From NCBI GenBank assembly GCA_934630975.1, contig CAKTXH010000005.1, positions 1 through 44,636 on the forward strand: 44,636 nucleotides of DNA, written 5' to 3'. Shown one piece after another: positions 15,640 through 22,826 of the stretch; position 1 is the first letter of the stretch, and every line of letters begins with the position of its first letter. Under the pieces are notes generated by a model. That model had not been told where the DNA came from. It searched no databases and saw only the letters and a list, made by a program, of their open reading frames with translations. The DNA is from an uncultured Clostridia bacterium (GTDB lineage: Bacteria; Bacillota; Clostridia; Christensenellales; Aristaeellaceae). Both the position numbers and the translations under genes were made by a program.

Positions 15640-15993
15640 ATGAACAGGGAAATCATCGAGCAGGTTCAGAACCTGATTGCGGCGCACTCCTGCTGCAAAG
15701 AAGCGAAGAACGCGGCGAACGCGTATCTCTCCGCCATCGGCACGGACGAGGAAAAGGCGCAGGCGAAGAAGCTTGTCGCCGAGCTGGAAGAGGATATCAT
15801 GCCCATCGACGGGCTGATCGGCTTTGCCGCTTCCGATATGGGCGCGAAGGTCTTCGGCGCGGAAAAGGCGAAGGAAGTGCTCGCCCATGCCGAGGCCATC
15901 AAAGCCGCAGGCGCGAAGTATTGCGACTGCCCCGCCTGCGCGGCCTGCGAAGCGATTCTTACGCATAAGGACGAGATGATTGGTTCATTATAA
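15640..15993 (+). CDS. Small conserved Clostridia protein with Cys motifs
   Basis: 117 residues from ATG 15640; a GTG at 15631 overlaps the previous stop. This small family is widespread in Clostridia and is often labelled 'heat-shock protein Hsp90' in databases, although it has no Hsp90 domain; that label should not be trusted. Visible features: Ser-Cys-Cys-Lys-Glu-Ala near the N-terminus, a helical middle with Glu-Glu-Asp-Ile-Met-Pro-Ile-Asp-Gly-Leu-Ile, and Tyr-Cys-Asp-Cys-Pro-Ala-Cys-Ala-Ala-Cys near the C-terminus. Six cysteines in two clusters suggest metal or redox binding (inference). No membrane segment. Probably cytoplasmic. Confidence 0.8.
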   Translation: MNREIIEQVQNLIAAHSCCKEAKNAANAYLSAIGTDEEKAQAKKLVAELEEDIMPIDGLIGFAASDMGAKVFGAEKAKEVLAHAEAIKAAGAKYCDCPACAACEAILTHKDEMIGSL

Positions 15994-15995
15994 AA

Positions 15996-16223
15996 GGCTA
16001 CTTGGATAACGAGATCAACGAAAACATGCCGACCGCAGATGGCAAGATCGACATGGACGCGTTCAAGCCGACGGTGTTTGCCCACGCGACATATGATTCC
16101 ACCAAGGTGGACGGCGTTGTGGGCAAGTCTCTTGAGGCAGGGTGGAAATTCAAGAAAAAAACGTCCGCGCCCGTGAGGAGCGCGGATGTTTTTATGCCGA
16201 CACGCATCGTGTCGCGCCTGTGA
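15996..16223 (+). pseudogene. C-terminal remnant of an unidentified gene, possibly flavin-reductase-like
   Basis: An open frame reads Gly-Tyr-Leu-Asp-Asn-Glu-Ile-Asn-Glu-Asn-Met-Pro and on to Ala-Thr-Tyr-Asp-Ser-Thr-Lys-Val-Asp-Gly-Val-Val-Gly-Lys-Ser, typical of a real protein end. It has no start codon or ribosome binding site and begins within a few bases of the previous stop. After Lys-Phe-Lys-Lys-Lys the frame runs on through a terminator hairpin, as if the original stop was lost. The shape recalls the C-terminal tail of flavin reductase family proteins, but this is a weak guess. Confidence 0.4.
16155..16193 (+). terminator. Intrinsic terminator
   Basis: Stem ACGTCCGCGC/GCGCGGATGT (16161-16170 and 16180-16189) with flanking A7 and a T5 tail. 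Likely ends transcription from the regulator and small Cys protein genes. Confidence 0.8.
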
Positions 16224-16323
16224 CGGAGCGTTTCTTGCCTTTTCCGGCGCTCTTCGGTATGCTCAGGGCATGCCGGGGCAGCCCAAAGGCGCCCAAAAGG
16301 CACGGAAAGGGCATGAAAGGGAC

Positions 16324-16416
16324 ATGAAAAGGAACGGAAAAGGAATCGTTTGGGCGGGCTTGGGCTGGATGGCGGCGTTCGTGATCTGGACGATGCTGAT
16401 TCAAACGGTCGATGTG
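16324..16416 (+). pseudogene. N-terminal remnant of a PAP2-family phosphatase-like gene
   Basis: From ATG 16324 the frame encodes a basic N-terminus and a membrane helix ending Val-Ile-Trp-Thr-Met-Leu-Ile-Gln-Thr-Val-Asp-Val. This is very like the start of clostridial PAP2 phosphatases, which commonly have a helix followed by a Lys-Thr-Val-Asp-Val segment. Similarity stops at about 16416, where the convergent isochorismatase-family gene ends (16424), so the rest of the enzyme is missing. Read as a deletion scar. The call rests on one short segment. Confidence 0.4.
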
Positions 16417-16423
16417 CCCCGCC

Positions 16424-16972
16424 TTACAGTACCTCAATCTGGCACGACCGCATGGTTTCCAGCGCGGCCTCGTGCTTTTGGGGCGTAACGCCCGCGCAGA
16501 GCGCGGAATTGACCGTCAAATCGGCTTCAGGCAGGGCGGCTTTGATGAGCAGGGCGTTGGAGACGACGCAGATATCCGTGCACACGCCGCAAAGCTCGAC
16601 GGAAAAGCCCTTGCCCGCGATAGCGCCCTTTTCGGCGGCCAGCGTGCAGACATACTCGCACAGCGCCGCGGAGCCGAAAGTCGGCTTCGCAAAGGAGATC
16701 ATGCCCTGCACACATTCCTTGGCGATATCCGGTTCGAGCGCCCAGCCGGGCGTATCGCGGATGCAGTGCGGCACGGGCAGGAAGTGCCCCTCGCGGGTAT
16801 TCAGATAATCCGGCTCGTGGGTATCCATTGTGAAGGCGACCAGCGTGTTTTCCGCCTTGGCCTGACGGATGCGCGCGGCGACGGCGGGCACAATGGCGCG
16901 GGCCTGCGCGCTGCCCAATGCGCCGGAGACGAAATCGCGCTGCATATCGACGACGATAAGAAGATCGGTCAT
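16424..16972 (-). CDS. Isochorismatase-family cysteine hydrolase (nicotinamidase-like)
   Basis: 182 residues, ATG 16970-16972 with AGGAGG about nine bases upstream. The family hydrolyses amide or enol-ether bonds through an Asp-Lys-Cys triad: Asp9 in Val-Val-Asp-Met-Gln-Arg-Asp-Phe, Lys near 96 in Ser-Phe-Ala-Lys-Pro-Thr-Phe-Gly-Ser, and Cys near 131 in Gly-Val-Cys-Thr-Asp-Ile-Cys-Val. The Asp-Thr-His-Glu-Pro-Asp-Tyr and Glu-Gly-His-Phe segments give the metal ligands known from nicotinamidase PncA, so nicotinamide deamidation in NAD salvage is the most likely reaction. The substrate cannot be fixed from sequence. The gene is a single unit pointing away from cggR. Confidence 0.85.
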   Translation of the reverse strand: MTDLLIVVDMQRDFVSGALGSAQARAIVPAVAARIRQAKAENTLVAFTMDTHEPDYLNTREGHFLPVPHCIRDTPGWALEPDIAKECVQGMISFAKPTFGSAALCEYVCTLAAEKGAIAGKGFSVELCGVCTDICVVSNALLIKAALPEADLTVNSALCAGVTPQKHEAALETMRSCQIEVL

Positions 16973-17049
16973 GAATGAGTTCCTCCTGATGATGGTTTGA
17001 AAAGGGTTTATTCGGCGCGCGAGGGGGAAACTCCTGCCGCGCGCCCGCC

Positions 17050-17078
17050 TTGCAGGAACGTGGAATTTATGCTACACT
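17050..17078 (+). promoter_or_regulatory. Sigma-A promoter of cggR, with possible operator half-sites downstream
   Basis: TTGCAG (17050-17055), 17-bp spacer, TACACT (17073-17078). Just downstream CGGGA occurs twice (17082-17086 and 17100-17104), and a GACCCACGGGTC palindrome lies at 17112-17123. The Bacillus CggR operator uses CGGGAC-type repeats, so autoregulation is possible, but the full consensus is not present. Confidence 0.7.
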
Positions 17079-17134
17079 AATCGGGACAGAATATGAACGC
17101 GGGAGAAAACAGACCCACGGGTCTGGAAAACGAT

Positions 17135-18163
17135 ATGGATACGTCAATCCTCAACACATTATCCCTGATTGCGCCCGATTTGATGGAAGAGATGGAGCTG
17201 CGCACACTGATTTTGGAGCGCGTCGCGGCGCTGGAGCCCATCGGCAGGCGCGCGCTGGCCGCGCGGCTGCACGTCGCCGAGCGGGAGGTGCGCGCGGCGG
17301 CGGAGGCGCTGAAAAAAGCCGGATGCCTGACACAGAGCGCCTCCGGCATGGAGCTGACCCCGCAGGGGCAGAGCCTCGTGGAGGCGGCGCGGGCGGTCAG
17401 CGGCGGGCGGCGGACGCTCTCAAACGTCGAGCTGACGCTTTCCCAGCAGCTCGGCGTGGAACGGGTCTGCGTCGTGCACGGCGACGCGGATATCGACGCC
17501 GGGGTGATGGAGGAGGTCGCGCGGGCGGCGGCGCGGCAGATCCGCTTTTTATTGCAGGGCGCGCACGTGATGGCGGTCACGGGCGGGCGAACCGTCGCTA
17601 AAACGGCGGAGGCGATTGCGGTCGCCGCGCCGATGGAGATCACGGTGGTGCCGGCGCAGGGCGGCATGGGCGGCGGCATCAGTACGCAGGCGAACACGGT
17701 CGCCGAGCGGTTCGCCCAAAAGCTGGGCGGCTACTATCGGTTCCTGCACCTGCCGGACGGGCTTTCCGAAGCGGCGGCGGACGAGCTGGCGCGCCTGCCG
17801 CAGGTGCGCGAGCCGCTGGAGCTGGTGCGCCACGCGGACGTGCTGCTTTACGGCATCGGCCGGGCGATGGACTTGGCGCAGCGGCGCGGCCTGAGCCGGG
17901 TGGAGCAGGAGGCGCTGCGCGAGGAAGGCGCGGTGGCGGAAGCGCTGGGCTTTTACCTCAGCGCGGACGGGCGCGTGGTCGGCGGCGGCTCGTCGCTGGC
18001 CTTCAAGCCGGAGGACATCGGCCGGAAGAACCGCGCCGCGGCGGTCGCGGCCGGGCGGGCGAAGGCGGAGGCGATTCTGGCGGTTTGCGCGCACCATCCG
18101 CACAAGCTGCTGGTCGTGGACGAGGGCGCGGCGCTTCGGATGATCGAGCTTTTGCGCAGGTGA
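17135..18163 (+). CDS. cggR: CggR, central glycolytic genes repressor (SorC family)
   Basis: 342 residues from ATG 17135; an in-frame ATG at 17093 would leave a leader of under ten bases after the promoter and aligns poorly with CggR. Sequence follows Bacillus CggR throughout: Ala-Pro-Asp-Leu-Met-Glu-Glu-Met near residue 12, Glu-Pro-Ile-Gly-Arg-Arg in the DNA-binding helices, Thr-Gly-Gly-Arg-Thr-Val-Ala in the sugar-phosphate pocket, Pro-Ala-Gln-Gly-Gly-Met-Gly, His-Gly/Tyr-Gly-Ile-Gly, and the C-terminal Asp-Glu-Gly-Ala-Ala. In Bacillus the protein represses the gapA operon and is released by fructose-1,6-bisphosphate. Here it sits directly before pgk, separated by a second promoter, so control of the cluster at 18.2 kb is inferred. 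Confidence 0.9.
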   Translation: MDTSILNTLSLIAPDLMEEMELRTLILERVAALEPIGRRALAARLHVAEREVRAAAEALKKAGCLTQSASGMELTPQGQSLVEAARAVSGGRRTLSNVELTLSQQLGVERVCVVHGDADIDAGVMEEVARAAARQIRFLLQGAHVMAVTGGRTVAKTAEAIAVAAPMEITVVPAQGGMGGGISTQANTVAERFAQKLGGYYRFLHLPDGLSEAAADELARLPQVREPLELVRHADVLLYGIGRAMDLAQRRGLSRVEQEALREEGAVAEALGFYLSADGRVVGGGSSLAFKPEDIGRKNRAAAVAAGRAKAEAILAVCAHHPHKLLVVDEGAALRMIELLRR

Positions 18164-18205
18164 GGGCGAAATTTTGCCAGTCAACGCTATTCTTTGCGCA
18201 AATCT

Positions 18206-18234
18206 TTGACAATCTCGGGAAAAAATGCTACACT
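18206..18234 (+). promoter_or_regulatory. Sigma-A promoter of the pgk-tpiA-gpmI operon
   Basis: TTGACA (18206-18211), 17-bp spacer, TACACT (18229-18234): a near-consensus promoter with a 165-bp leader before pgk. Confidence 0.85.
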
Positions 18235-18400
18235 AGAGGCGTTCGGTTGGGCTGTCGCCCGGCCGGCAAACGGTTTGAAACGCCGCGGCTGACGCGGCTT
18301 TCTTCCGGCGGCATTTTTGGGGAACGCCGCCGGATATAACCCCTCGATCTATCATGGAAACCCAAGGAATTGGAACCAAATTGAAATGGAGGAATTACCT
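18235..18400 (+). promoter_or_regulatory. Structured leader of pgk
   Basis: The leader holds a perfect 8-bp stem CCGGCGGC/GCCGCCGG (18305-18312 and 18326-18333) around a 13-base loop containing TTTTT, and GC-rich partial stems before it. No known riboswitch class is recognised. It may stabilise the mRNA or take part in attenuation. Confidence 0.45.
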
Positions 18401-19606
18401 ATGGCGAAAATGACGGTGGACGACATCAAAGTCTCCGGCAAGAAAGTGCTCGTGCGCTGCGATTTCAATGTTCCGATGAAGGATGGCAAGATCACCAACG
18501 ACAAGCGCATCGTGGCCGCGCTGCCGACGATCAAGAAGCTGATCGCGGACGGCGGCAAGGTTATTCTGTGCAGCCATCTGGGCAAGCCGAAGAACGGCCC
18601 GGAGGCGAAATTCTCCCTCGCGCCGGTGGCCGAGCGCCTGAGCGAGTACCTGGGCAAGCCGGTCGTGTTCGCGGATGACGATACCGTCGTCGGCGAGAAC
18701 GCCAAGGCCGCCGTCGCCGCGATGAAGGACGGCGACGTGGTGCTGCTCCAGAACACCCGCTTCCGCAAGGAAGAGACCAAGAACATCGAGGATTTCTCCA
18801 AAGAGCTGGCCTCTCTGGCGGACTGCTATGTGGACGACGCGTTCGGCTCCTGCCATCGCGCGCACTGCTCCACCGAGGGCGTGACCAAGTTCCTCTCCCC
18901 GTGCGTGGCCGGTTACCTGATCGGCAAGGAGCTTGACATCATGGGCAAGGCGCTGGAGAACCCGGAGCGCCCGTTCGTGGCCGTGCTGGGCGGCGCGAAG
19001 ATCGCCGACAAGCTCAACGTCATCGACAACCTGCTGGAAAAGGTCGATACCCTGATCATCGGCGGCGGCATGGCGTACACCTTCCTGAAGGCGAAGGGCT
19101 ACGGCGTGGGCAAGAGCCTGCTGGATGAGACGAAGATCGACTACTGCAAGGACATGATGGCCAAGGCCGAGGCCAAGGGCATCAAGCTGCTGCTGCCGGT
19201 CGATACCGTCTGCATCAAGGACTTCCCGGACCCGATTGACGCGGCCGTGGAGACCGTGACCGTGGACGCGGACGCGATTCCGGCGGACATGGAAGGCTGC
19301 GACATCGGCCCGAAGACCCGCGAACTGTTTGCGGACGCGGTGAAGGGCGCGAAGACCGTCATCTGGAACGGCCCGATGGGCGTGTTCGAGAACCCGACCC
19401 TCGCGGCCGGCACGCTGGCCGTGGCGCAGGCGATGGCCGACAGCGACGCTGTGACCATCATCGGCGGCGGCGATTCCGCGGCGGCGGTCGAGCAGATGGG
19501 TCTGGGCGACAAGATGACCCACATCTCCACCGGCGGCGGCGCGTCCCTCGAGTATCTCGAGGGCAAGGTGCTTCCGGGCGTTGCCTGCCTTGACGAAAAG
19601 CTGTAA
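18401..19606 (+). CDS. pgk: Phosphoglycerate kinase
   Basis: 401 residues from ATG 18401 with GGAGGA (18388-18393). Transfers the acyl phosphate of 1,3-bisphosphoglycerate to ADP in glycolysis. N-domain substrate residues are clear (Arg-Cys-Asp-Phe-Asn-Val-Pro; Ser-His-Leu-Gly-Lys-Pro; Asn-Thr-Arg-Phe; Ala-His-Cys-Ser-Thr), as are the C-domain nucleotide site and hinge (Gly-Gly-Ala-Lys; Trp-Asn-Gly-Pro-Met-Gly-Val-Phe-Glu; Gly-Gly-Gly-Asp-Ser; Ser-Thr-Gly-Gly-Gly-Ala). Full length. First gene of the operon with tpiA and gpmI. In most Firmicutes gap lies between cggR and pgk; here it does not. Confidence 0.98.
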   Translation: MAKMTVDDIKVSGKKVLVRCDFNVPMKDGKITNDKRIVAALPTIKKLIADGGKVILCSHLGKPKNGPEAKFSLAPVAERLSEYLGKPVVFADDDTVVGENAKAAVAAMKDGDVVLLQNTRFRKEETKNIEDFSKELASLADCYVDDAFGSCHRAHCSTEGVTKFLSPCVAGYLIGKELDIMGKALENPERPFVAVLGGAKIADKLNVIDNLLEKVDTLIIGGGMAYTFLKAKGYGVGKSLLDETKIDYCKDMMAKAEAKGIKLLLPVDTVCIKDFPDPIDAAVETVTVDADAIPADMEGCDIGPKTRELFADAVKGAKTVIWNGPMGVFENPTLAAGTLAVAQAMADSDAVTIIGGGDSAAAVEQMGLGDKMTHISTGGGASLEYLEGKVLPGVACLDEKL

Positions 19607-19614
19607 ATGATTCG

Positions 19615-19642
19615 CCCTGAGCGGCCTTGGGGTCGCTCAGGG
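19615..19642 (+). promoter_or_regulatory. Intercistronic hairpin between pgk and tpiA
   Basis: 11-bp stem CCCTGAGCGGC/GTCGCTCAGGG (19615-19625 and 19632-19642) with a 6-base loop, followed only by tcttt. Too weak a T tail for a full terminator; probably an attenuator or RNA-stability element that sets pgk:tpiA ratios. Confidence 0.6.
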
Positions 19643-19672
19643 TCTTTATGAATGAGTAGGAGGAACAACATC

Positions 19673-20422
19673 ATGCGTAAGCCGATTATTGCCGGTAACT
19701 GGAAGATGAACAAGACCCCCAGCGAGGCGCGCGAGCTGGTTTCCGCGCTGATTCCGCTGGTTAAGGACGCGAAGTGCGACGTGGTCGTCTGCACCCCGGC
19801 GGTGGATTTTGCCGCGGTGAACGAGGTTATCCAGGGCACGAACATCAAGCTCGGCGCGGAGAACATGCACTGGAAGGAATCCGGCGCGTACACCGGCGAG
19901 CTGAGCGCCGCGATGCTCAAGGAATCCGGCGTGGAATACGTCATCCTCGGCCACAGCGAGCGCCGTCAGTACTTCGGCGAGACGGACGCGACGGTGAACC
20001 AGCGCGTGCTGGCGGCCGTCAAGGCGGGCCTGACCCCGATTATCTGCGTGGGCGAAAAGAAGGAAGAGCGCGAGGCGGGCTACACCAACGCGCTGGTGAC
20101 CTATCAGACGCAGATCGCGCTCTCCGGCCTGACGGCGGACGAGGTGAAGCACGTGGTCATCGCCTACGAGCCGGTTTGGGCGATCGGCACCGGCCTGACC
20201 GCGACGGACGAGCAGGCGAACGAGACCATCGGCGTGATCCGCGAGGCGGTTCGCGCGGCCTACGGCGACGCGGCGGACGACGTGCGCATCCAGTACGGCG
20301 GCTCGATGAACCCGAAGAACTGCAAGGGCCTGATGGCGCAGCCGGAGATCGACGGCGGCCTGATCGGCGGCGCGTCCCTCAAGGCGGAGGACTTCTCCAA
20401 GGTCGTGCATTTCGACGCGTAA
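19673..20422 (+). CDS. tpiA: Triosephosphate isomerase
   Basis: 249 residues from ATG 19673, nine bases after AGGAGG; an upstream in-frame codon at 19652 lacks a site. Interconverts dihydroxyacetone phosphate and glyceraldehyde 3-phosphate. Active-site pieces are intact: Gly-Asn-Trp-Lys-Met-Asn (Lys12 region), Leu-Gly-His-Ser-Glu-Arg-Arg (His electrophile), Ala-Tyr-Glu-Pro-Val-Trp-Ala-Ile-Gly-Thr-Gly (Glu base and loop 6), and the phosphate-binding Tyr-Gly-Gly-Ser and Gly-Gly-Ala-Ser. Normal length. Ten bases separate it from gpmI. Confidence 0.98.
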   Translation: MRKPIIAGNWKMNKTPSEARELVSALIPLVKDAKCDVVVCTPAVDFAAVNEVIQGTNIKLGAENMHWKESGAYTGELSAAMLKESGVEYVILGHSERRQYFGETDATVNQRVLAAVKAGLTPIICVGEKKEEREAGYTNALVTYQTQIALSGLTADEVKHVVIAYEPVWAIGTGLTATDEQANETIGVIREAVRAAYGDAADDVRIQYGGSMNPKNCKGLMAQPEIDGGLIGGASLKAEDFSKVVHFDA

Positions 20423-20432
20423 AGGAGCAATT

Positions 20433-21959
20433 ATGGCGAAGAAACCTGTTCTGCTTTGCATCATGGACGGCTTCGGCTGGGTACCGGAGCAGACGTTCGG
20501 CAACGCGATTGCGGCGGCGAAGAGGCCGAACCTCGACCGCCTGTTCGAAACCTATCCCTACACCACGATCCAGGCCTCGGGCATGGCGGTCGGCCTGCCG
20601 GAAGGCCAGATGGGCAACAGCGAGGTCGGCCACACCAACATGGGCGCGGGCCGCATCGTCTATCAGCAGCTCACGCTGATCACCAAGTCCATCATGGACG
20701 GCACGATGAAGGAAAACGACGTGCTGGTGCGCAACATGCGCGCGGCCATCGACGCGGGCAAGGCCGTTCACCTGATGGGTCTGCTCGGCACGGGCGGCGT
20801 GCACAGCCACATCGACCACCTGTTCGGCCTGCTCGATCTGGCCAAGCACCTGGGCGCGAAGAAGCTGTACGTGCACTGCATCATGGACGGCCGCGACACC
20901 GACCCGCACTCCGGCAAGGGTTTCCTCGAGGATCTCCAGAAGAAGCTCGACGAGCTGGGCGTGGGCGAAATCGCGACTGTGACCGGCCGCTACTACGCGA
21001 TGGACCGTGATTCCAACTGGGATCGCGAGGAGAAGGCCTACGCGGCGTTCGTCTACGGCGAGGGCAACCACGCGAGCAACGCGCTGGAGGCCATCGAGAA
21101 GAGCTACGCCGACGACGTGACGGACGAGTTCGTCGTGCCGTGCGTCACCTGCGAAGGCGGCCGCGTGCAGGAGGGCGACACGGTTGTGTTCATCAACTTC
21201 CGCCCGGACCGCGCGCGCCAGATCACCCGCATCTTTGTGGATGACGACTTCAAGGGCTTTGAGCGCCGCTATGGCCGCTTCCCGGTGCACTACGTCTGCA
21301 TGGCGGAATACGACGCGACGATGCCGAACGTGGAAGTCGCTTACCCGCCGGTGGAGCTGACCAACGTGCTCGGCGAATACCTCGCCAAGAACGGCAAGAC
21401 CCAGCTGCGCATCGCGGAGACGGAGAAATACGCCCACGTGACGTTCTTCTTCAACGGCGGCGTGGAAGCGCCCTACGAGGGCGAAGACCGCAAGGTCATC
21501 CCCAGCCCGAAGGTCGCGACCTACGACCTCAAGCCGGAGATGAGCGCCTACGAAGTCGCCGACGAGTGCGCCAAGCGCATCCGCAGCGGCAAATACGACG
21601 TGGTGATTCTCAACTTCGCGAACTGCGACATGGTGGGTCACACCGGCGTGTTCGACGCGGCCGTGAAGGCCGTCGAGGCGGTTGACGCGTGTGTGGAGAC
21701 GGTTTGGGAAGCCGTTCGCGATATGGGCGGCTGCATGTTCCTGACTGCCGACCACGGCAACGCCGATAAGATGGAGAACCCGGACGGCACGCCGTTCACC
21801 GCGCACACCACCAACCCGGTTCCGTTCCTGGTTGCGGGCTGCGGCAACGTGAAGCTCCGCGCGGGCGGCTGCCTGGCGGATATCGCGCCGACCATGCTGC
21901 CCTACATCGGGCTGCCCGTGCCGAAGGAAATGACCGGCAAGAGCATCATCGAGGAGTAA
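20433..21959 (+). CDS. gpmI: 2,3-bisphosphoglycerate-independent phosphoglycerate mutase
   Basis: 508 residues from ATG 20433 with AAAGGAG upstream. Mn-dependent enzyme interconverting 3- and 2-phosphoglycerate. The alkaline-phosphatase-fold signatures are present: Cys-Ile-Met-Asp-Gly-Phe-Gly (metal Asp12), Met-Gly-Asn-Ser-Glu-Val-Gly-His with phosphorylated Ser63, His-Ser-His-Ile-Asp-His, Asp-Gly-Arg-Asp-Thr, Arg-Pro-Asp-Arg-Ala-Arg, and Cys-Asp-Met-Val-Gly-His-Thr plus Thr-Ala-Asp-His-Gly-Asn for the metal ligands. Full length. It closes the operon; enolase, which often follows, is absent and a repeat plus a strong terminator come next. Confidence 0.98.
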   Translation: MAKKPVLLCIMDGFGWVPEQTFGNAIAAAKRPNLDRLFETYPYTTIQASGMAVGLPEGQMGNSEVGHTNMGAGRIVYQQLTLITKSIMDGTMKENDVLVRNMRAAIDAGKAVHLMGLLGTGGVHSHIDHLFGLLDLAKHLGAKKLYVHCIMDGRDTDPHSGKGFLEDLQKKLDELGVGEIATVTGRYYAMDRDSNWDREEKAYAAFVYGEGNHASNALEAIEKSYADDVTDEFVVPCVTCEGGRVQEGDTVVFINFRPDRARQITRIFVDDDFKGFERRYGRFPVHYVCMAEYDATMPNVEVAYPPVELTNVLGEYLAKNGKTQLRIAETEKYAHVTFFFNGGVEAPYEGEDRKVIPSPKVATYDLKPEMSAYEVADECAKRIRSGKYDVVILNFANCDMVGHTGVFDAAVKAVEAVDACVETVWEAVRDMGGCMFLTADHGNADKMENPDGTPFTAHTTNPVPFLVAGCGNVKLRAGGCLADIAPTMLPYIGLPVPKEMTGKSIIEE

Positions 21960-21960
21960 C

Positions 21961-22060
21961 TCCTTCCGTCGGCGCTTTGCGCCGACACCTCCCTCGGGGA
22001 GGGAGGCATGATGGGCGCGACAGCGCTGCGTATACAAAAATACTCCCGCTGAGAGGGAGT
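21961..22060. repeat. Intergenic palindromic repeat element after gpmI
   Basis: Consists of a GTCGGCGCtttGCGCCGAC hairpin (21968-21986), a CCTCCCTCGGGGAGGG hairpin, and an ACTCCCgctgagaGGGAGT hairpin (22042-22060). The ctccttccgtc...cacctccctc...gagggag pattern is the hallmark of short non-coding repeats frequent in Clostridia genomes. Related in form to the pair at 3340-3435. Confidence 0.6.
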
Positions 22061-22063
22061 TTT

Positions 22064-22101
22064 CGCCGACAGGGATTTATGGCTCTGTCGGCGTTTTTTT
22101 T
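22064..22101 (+). terminator. Intrinsic terminator of the glycolytic operon
   Basis: CGCCGACAG/CTGTCGGCG stem (22064-22072 and 22085-22093) followed by eight T. Textbook rho-independent terminator. Confidence 0.92.
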
Positions 22102-22244
22102 AGTCGCGCGGGCGTTATCAGGGTTTGAACAAATCTTTCGGATGCGCGCATTGAAGGGCACAGGAAAATTTTTGAAGGATTCGGGAACGGTTTGGGCGGC
22201 TCATCCGTCTAAATATCAGAAGGAACGCGAAAGGAGGGGCGCGA

Positions 22245-22826
22245 ATGGAGCGCGAAAACATCGCTCGCGCGGCGAAGGGCGACGCGAACGCCTTTGAAGT
22301 GCTGATGGGCGCATACGAAAAGAAAATCTACGCGCTATGCCTGCGGATGATGGGCAATCCCCACGACGGCGAGGACGCGGCGCAGGAGGCCATGCTGCGG
22401 ATCTGGCGCACGATTGGGCAGTATCGGTTTGAAAGCGCGTTTTCGACATGGGTTTACCGGGTGACGGCCTCCTGCTGCATGGACGCGATTCGCAAGCGTC
22501 AGCGGCACGAGCAGCCGTCGCTGGAGGAGCTGGGCGAGGAGGACGGCTTCGACCCGGCGGACGGCGGCGAAACCCCGCAGGAGCACGCCGAACGGGCGGA
22601 GACGAGGAGCGAGATTCAGCAGGCAATTTCCGCCGTGCCGGAGACAATGCGCGAGGTCTTTCTTTTGCGGGACGTGCACGGCCTGAGCGTCGAGGAGACG
22701 GCGCAGGCGCTGCAAATCGCGCAGGGCACGGTCAAATCAAGACTGGCGCGGGCGCGGGAAAAAATCGCCGCGGAACTGAAACGGCGCGGCATCGGACAAA
22801 CGGGAGGTGAACGACATGCGGTGTGA
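22245..22826 (+). CDS. ECF-type RNA polymerase sigma factor
   Basis: 193 residues from ATG 22245, after GAAAGGAGGGG. Region 2 (about 10-85) contains the core-binding and -10 recognition segments (Gly-Glu-Asp-Ala-Ala-Gln-Glu-Ala-Met-Leu-Arg; Phe-Ser-Thr-Trp-Val-Tyr-Arg-Val). A Glu/Asp-rich linker follows, then region 4 (about 125-175) with Met-Arg-Glu-Val-Phe-Leu-Leu-Arg-Asp and the helix-turn-helix ending Gly-Thr-Val-Lys-Ser-Arg-Leu-Ala-Arg-Ala-Arg. SigW-like group. Its last 11 bases overlap the start of the anti-sigma gene, the standard coupling for such pairs. Likely responds to envelope stress and may activate its own operon; the target promoter was not identified. Confidence 0.93.
   Translation: MERENIARAAKGDANAFEVLMGAYEKKIYALCLRMMGNPHDGEDAAQEAMLRIWRTIGQYRFESAFSTWVYRVTASCCMDAIRKRQRHEQPSLEELGEEDGFDPADGGETPQEHAERAETRSEIQQAISAVPETMREVFLLRDVHGLSVEETAQALQIAQGTVKSRLARAREKIAAELKRRGIGQTGGERHAV

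Noticed and set aside
15640..15993. Hsp90 chaperone, as this family is often labelled
   Set aside because: 117 residues with Cys clusters and no ATPase or middle domain of Hsp90; the label is a propagated error.
18235..18400. Riboswitch in the pgk leader
   Set aside because: Strong hairpin but no recognisable conserved aptamer core of a known class; kept only as a structured leader.
20379..22037. 552-codon minus-strand frame opposite gpmI
   Set aside because: Shadow of a fully recognisable phosphoglycerate mutase gene in GC-rich DNA.
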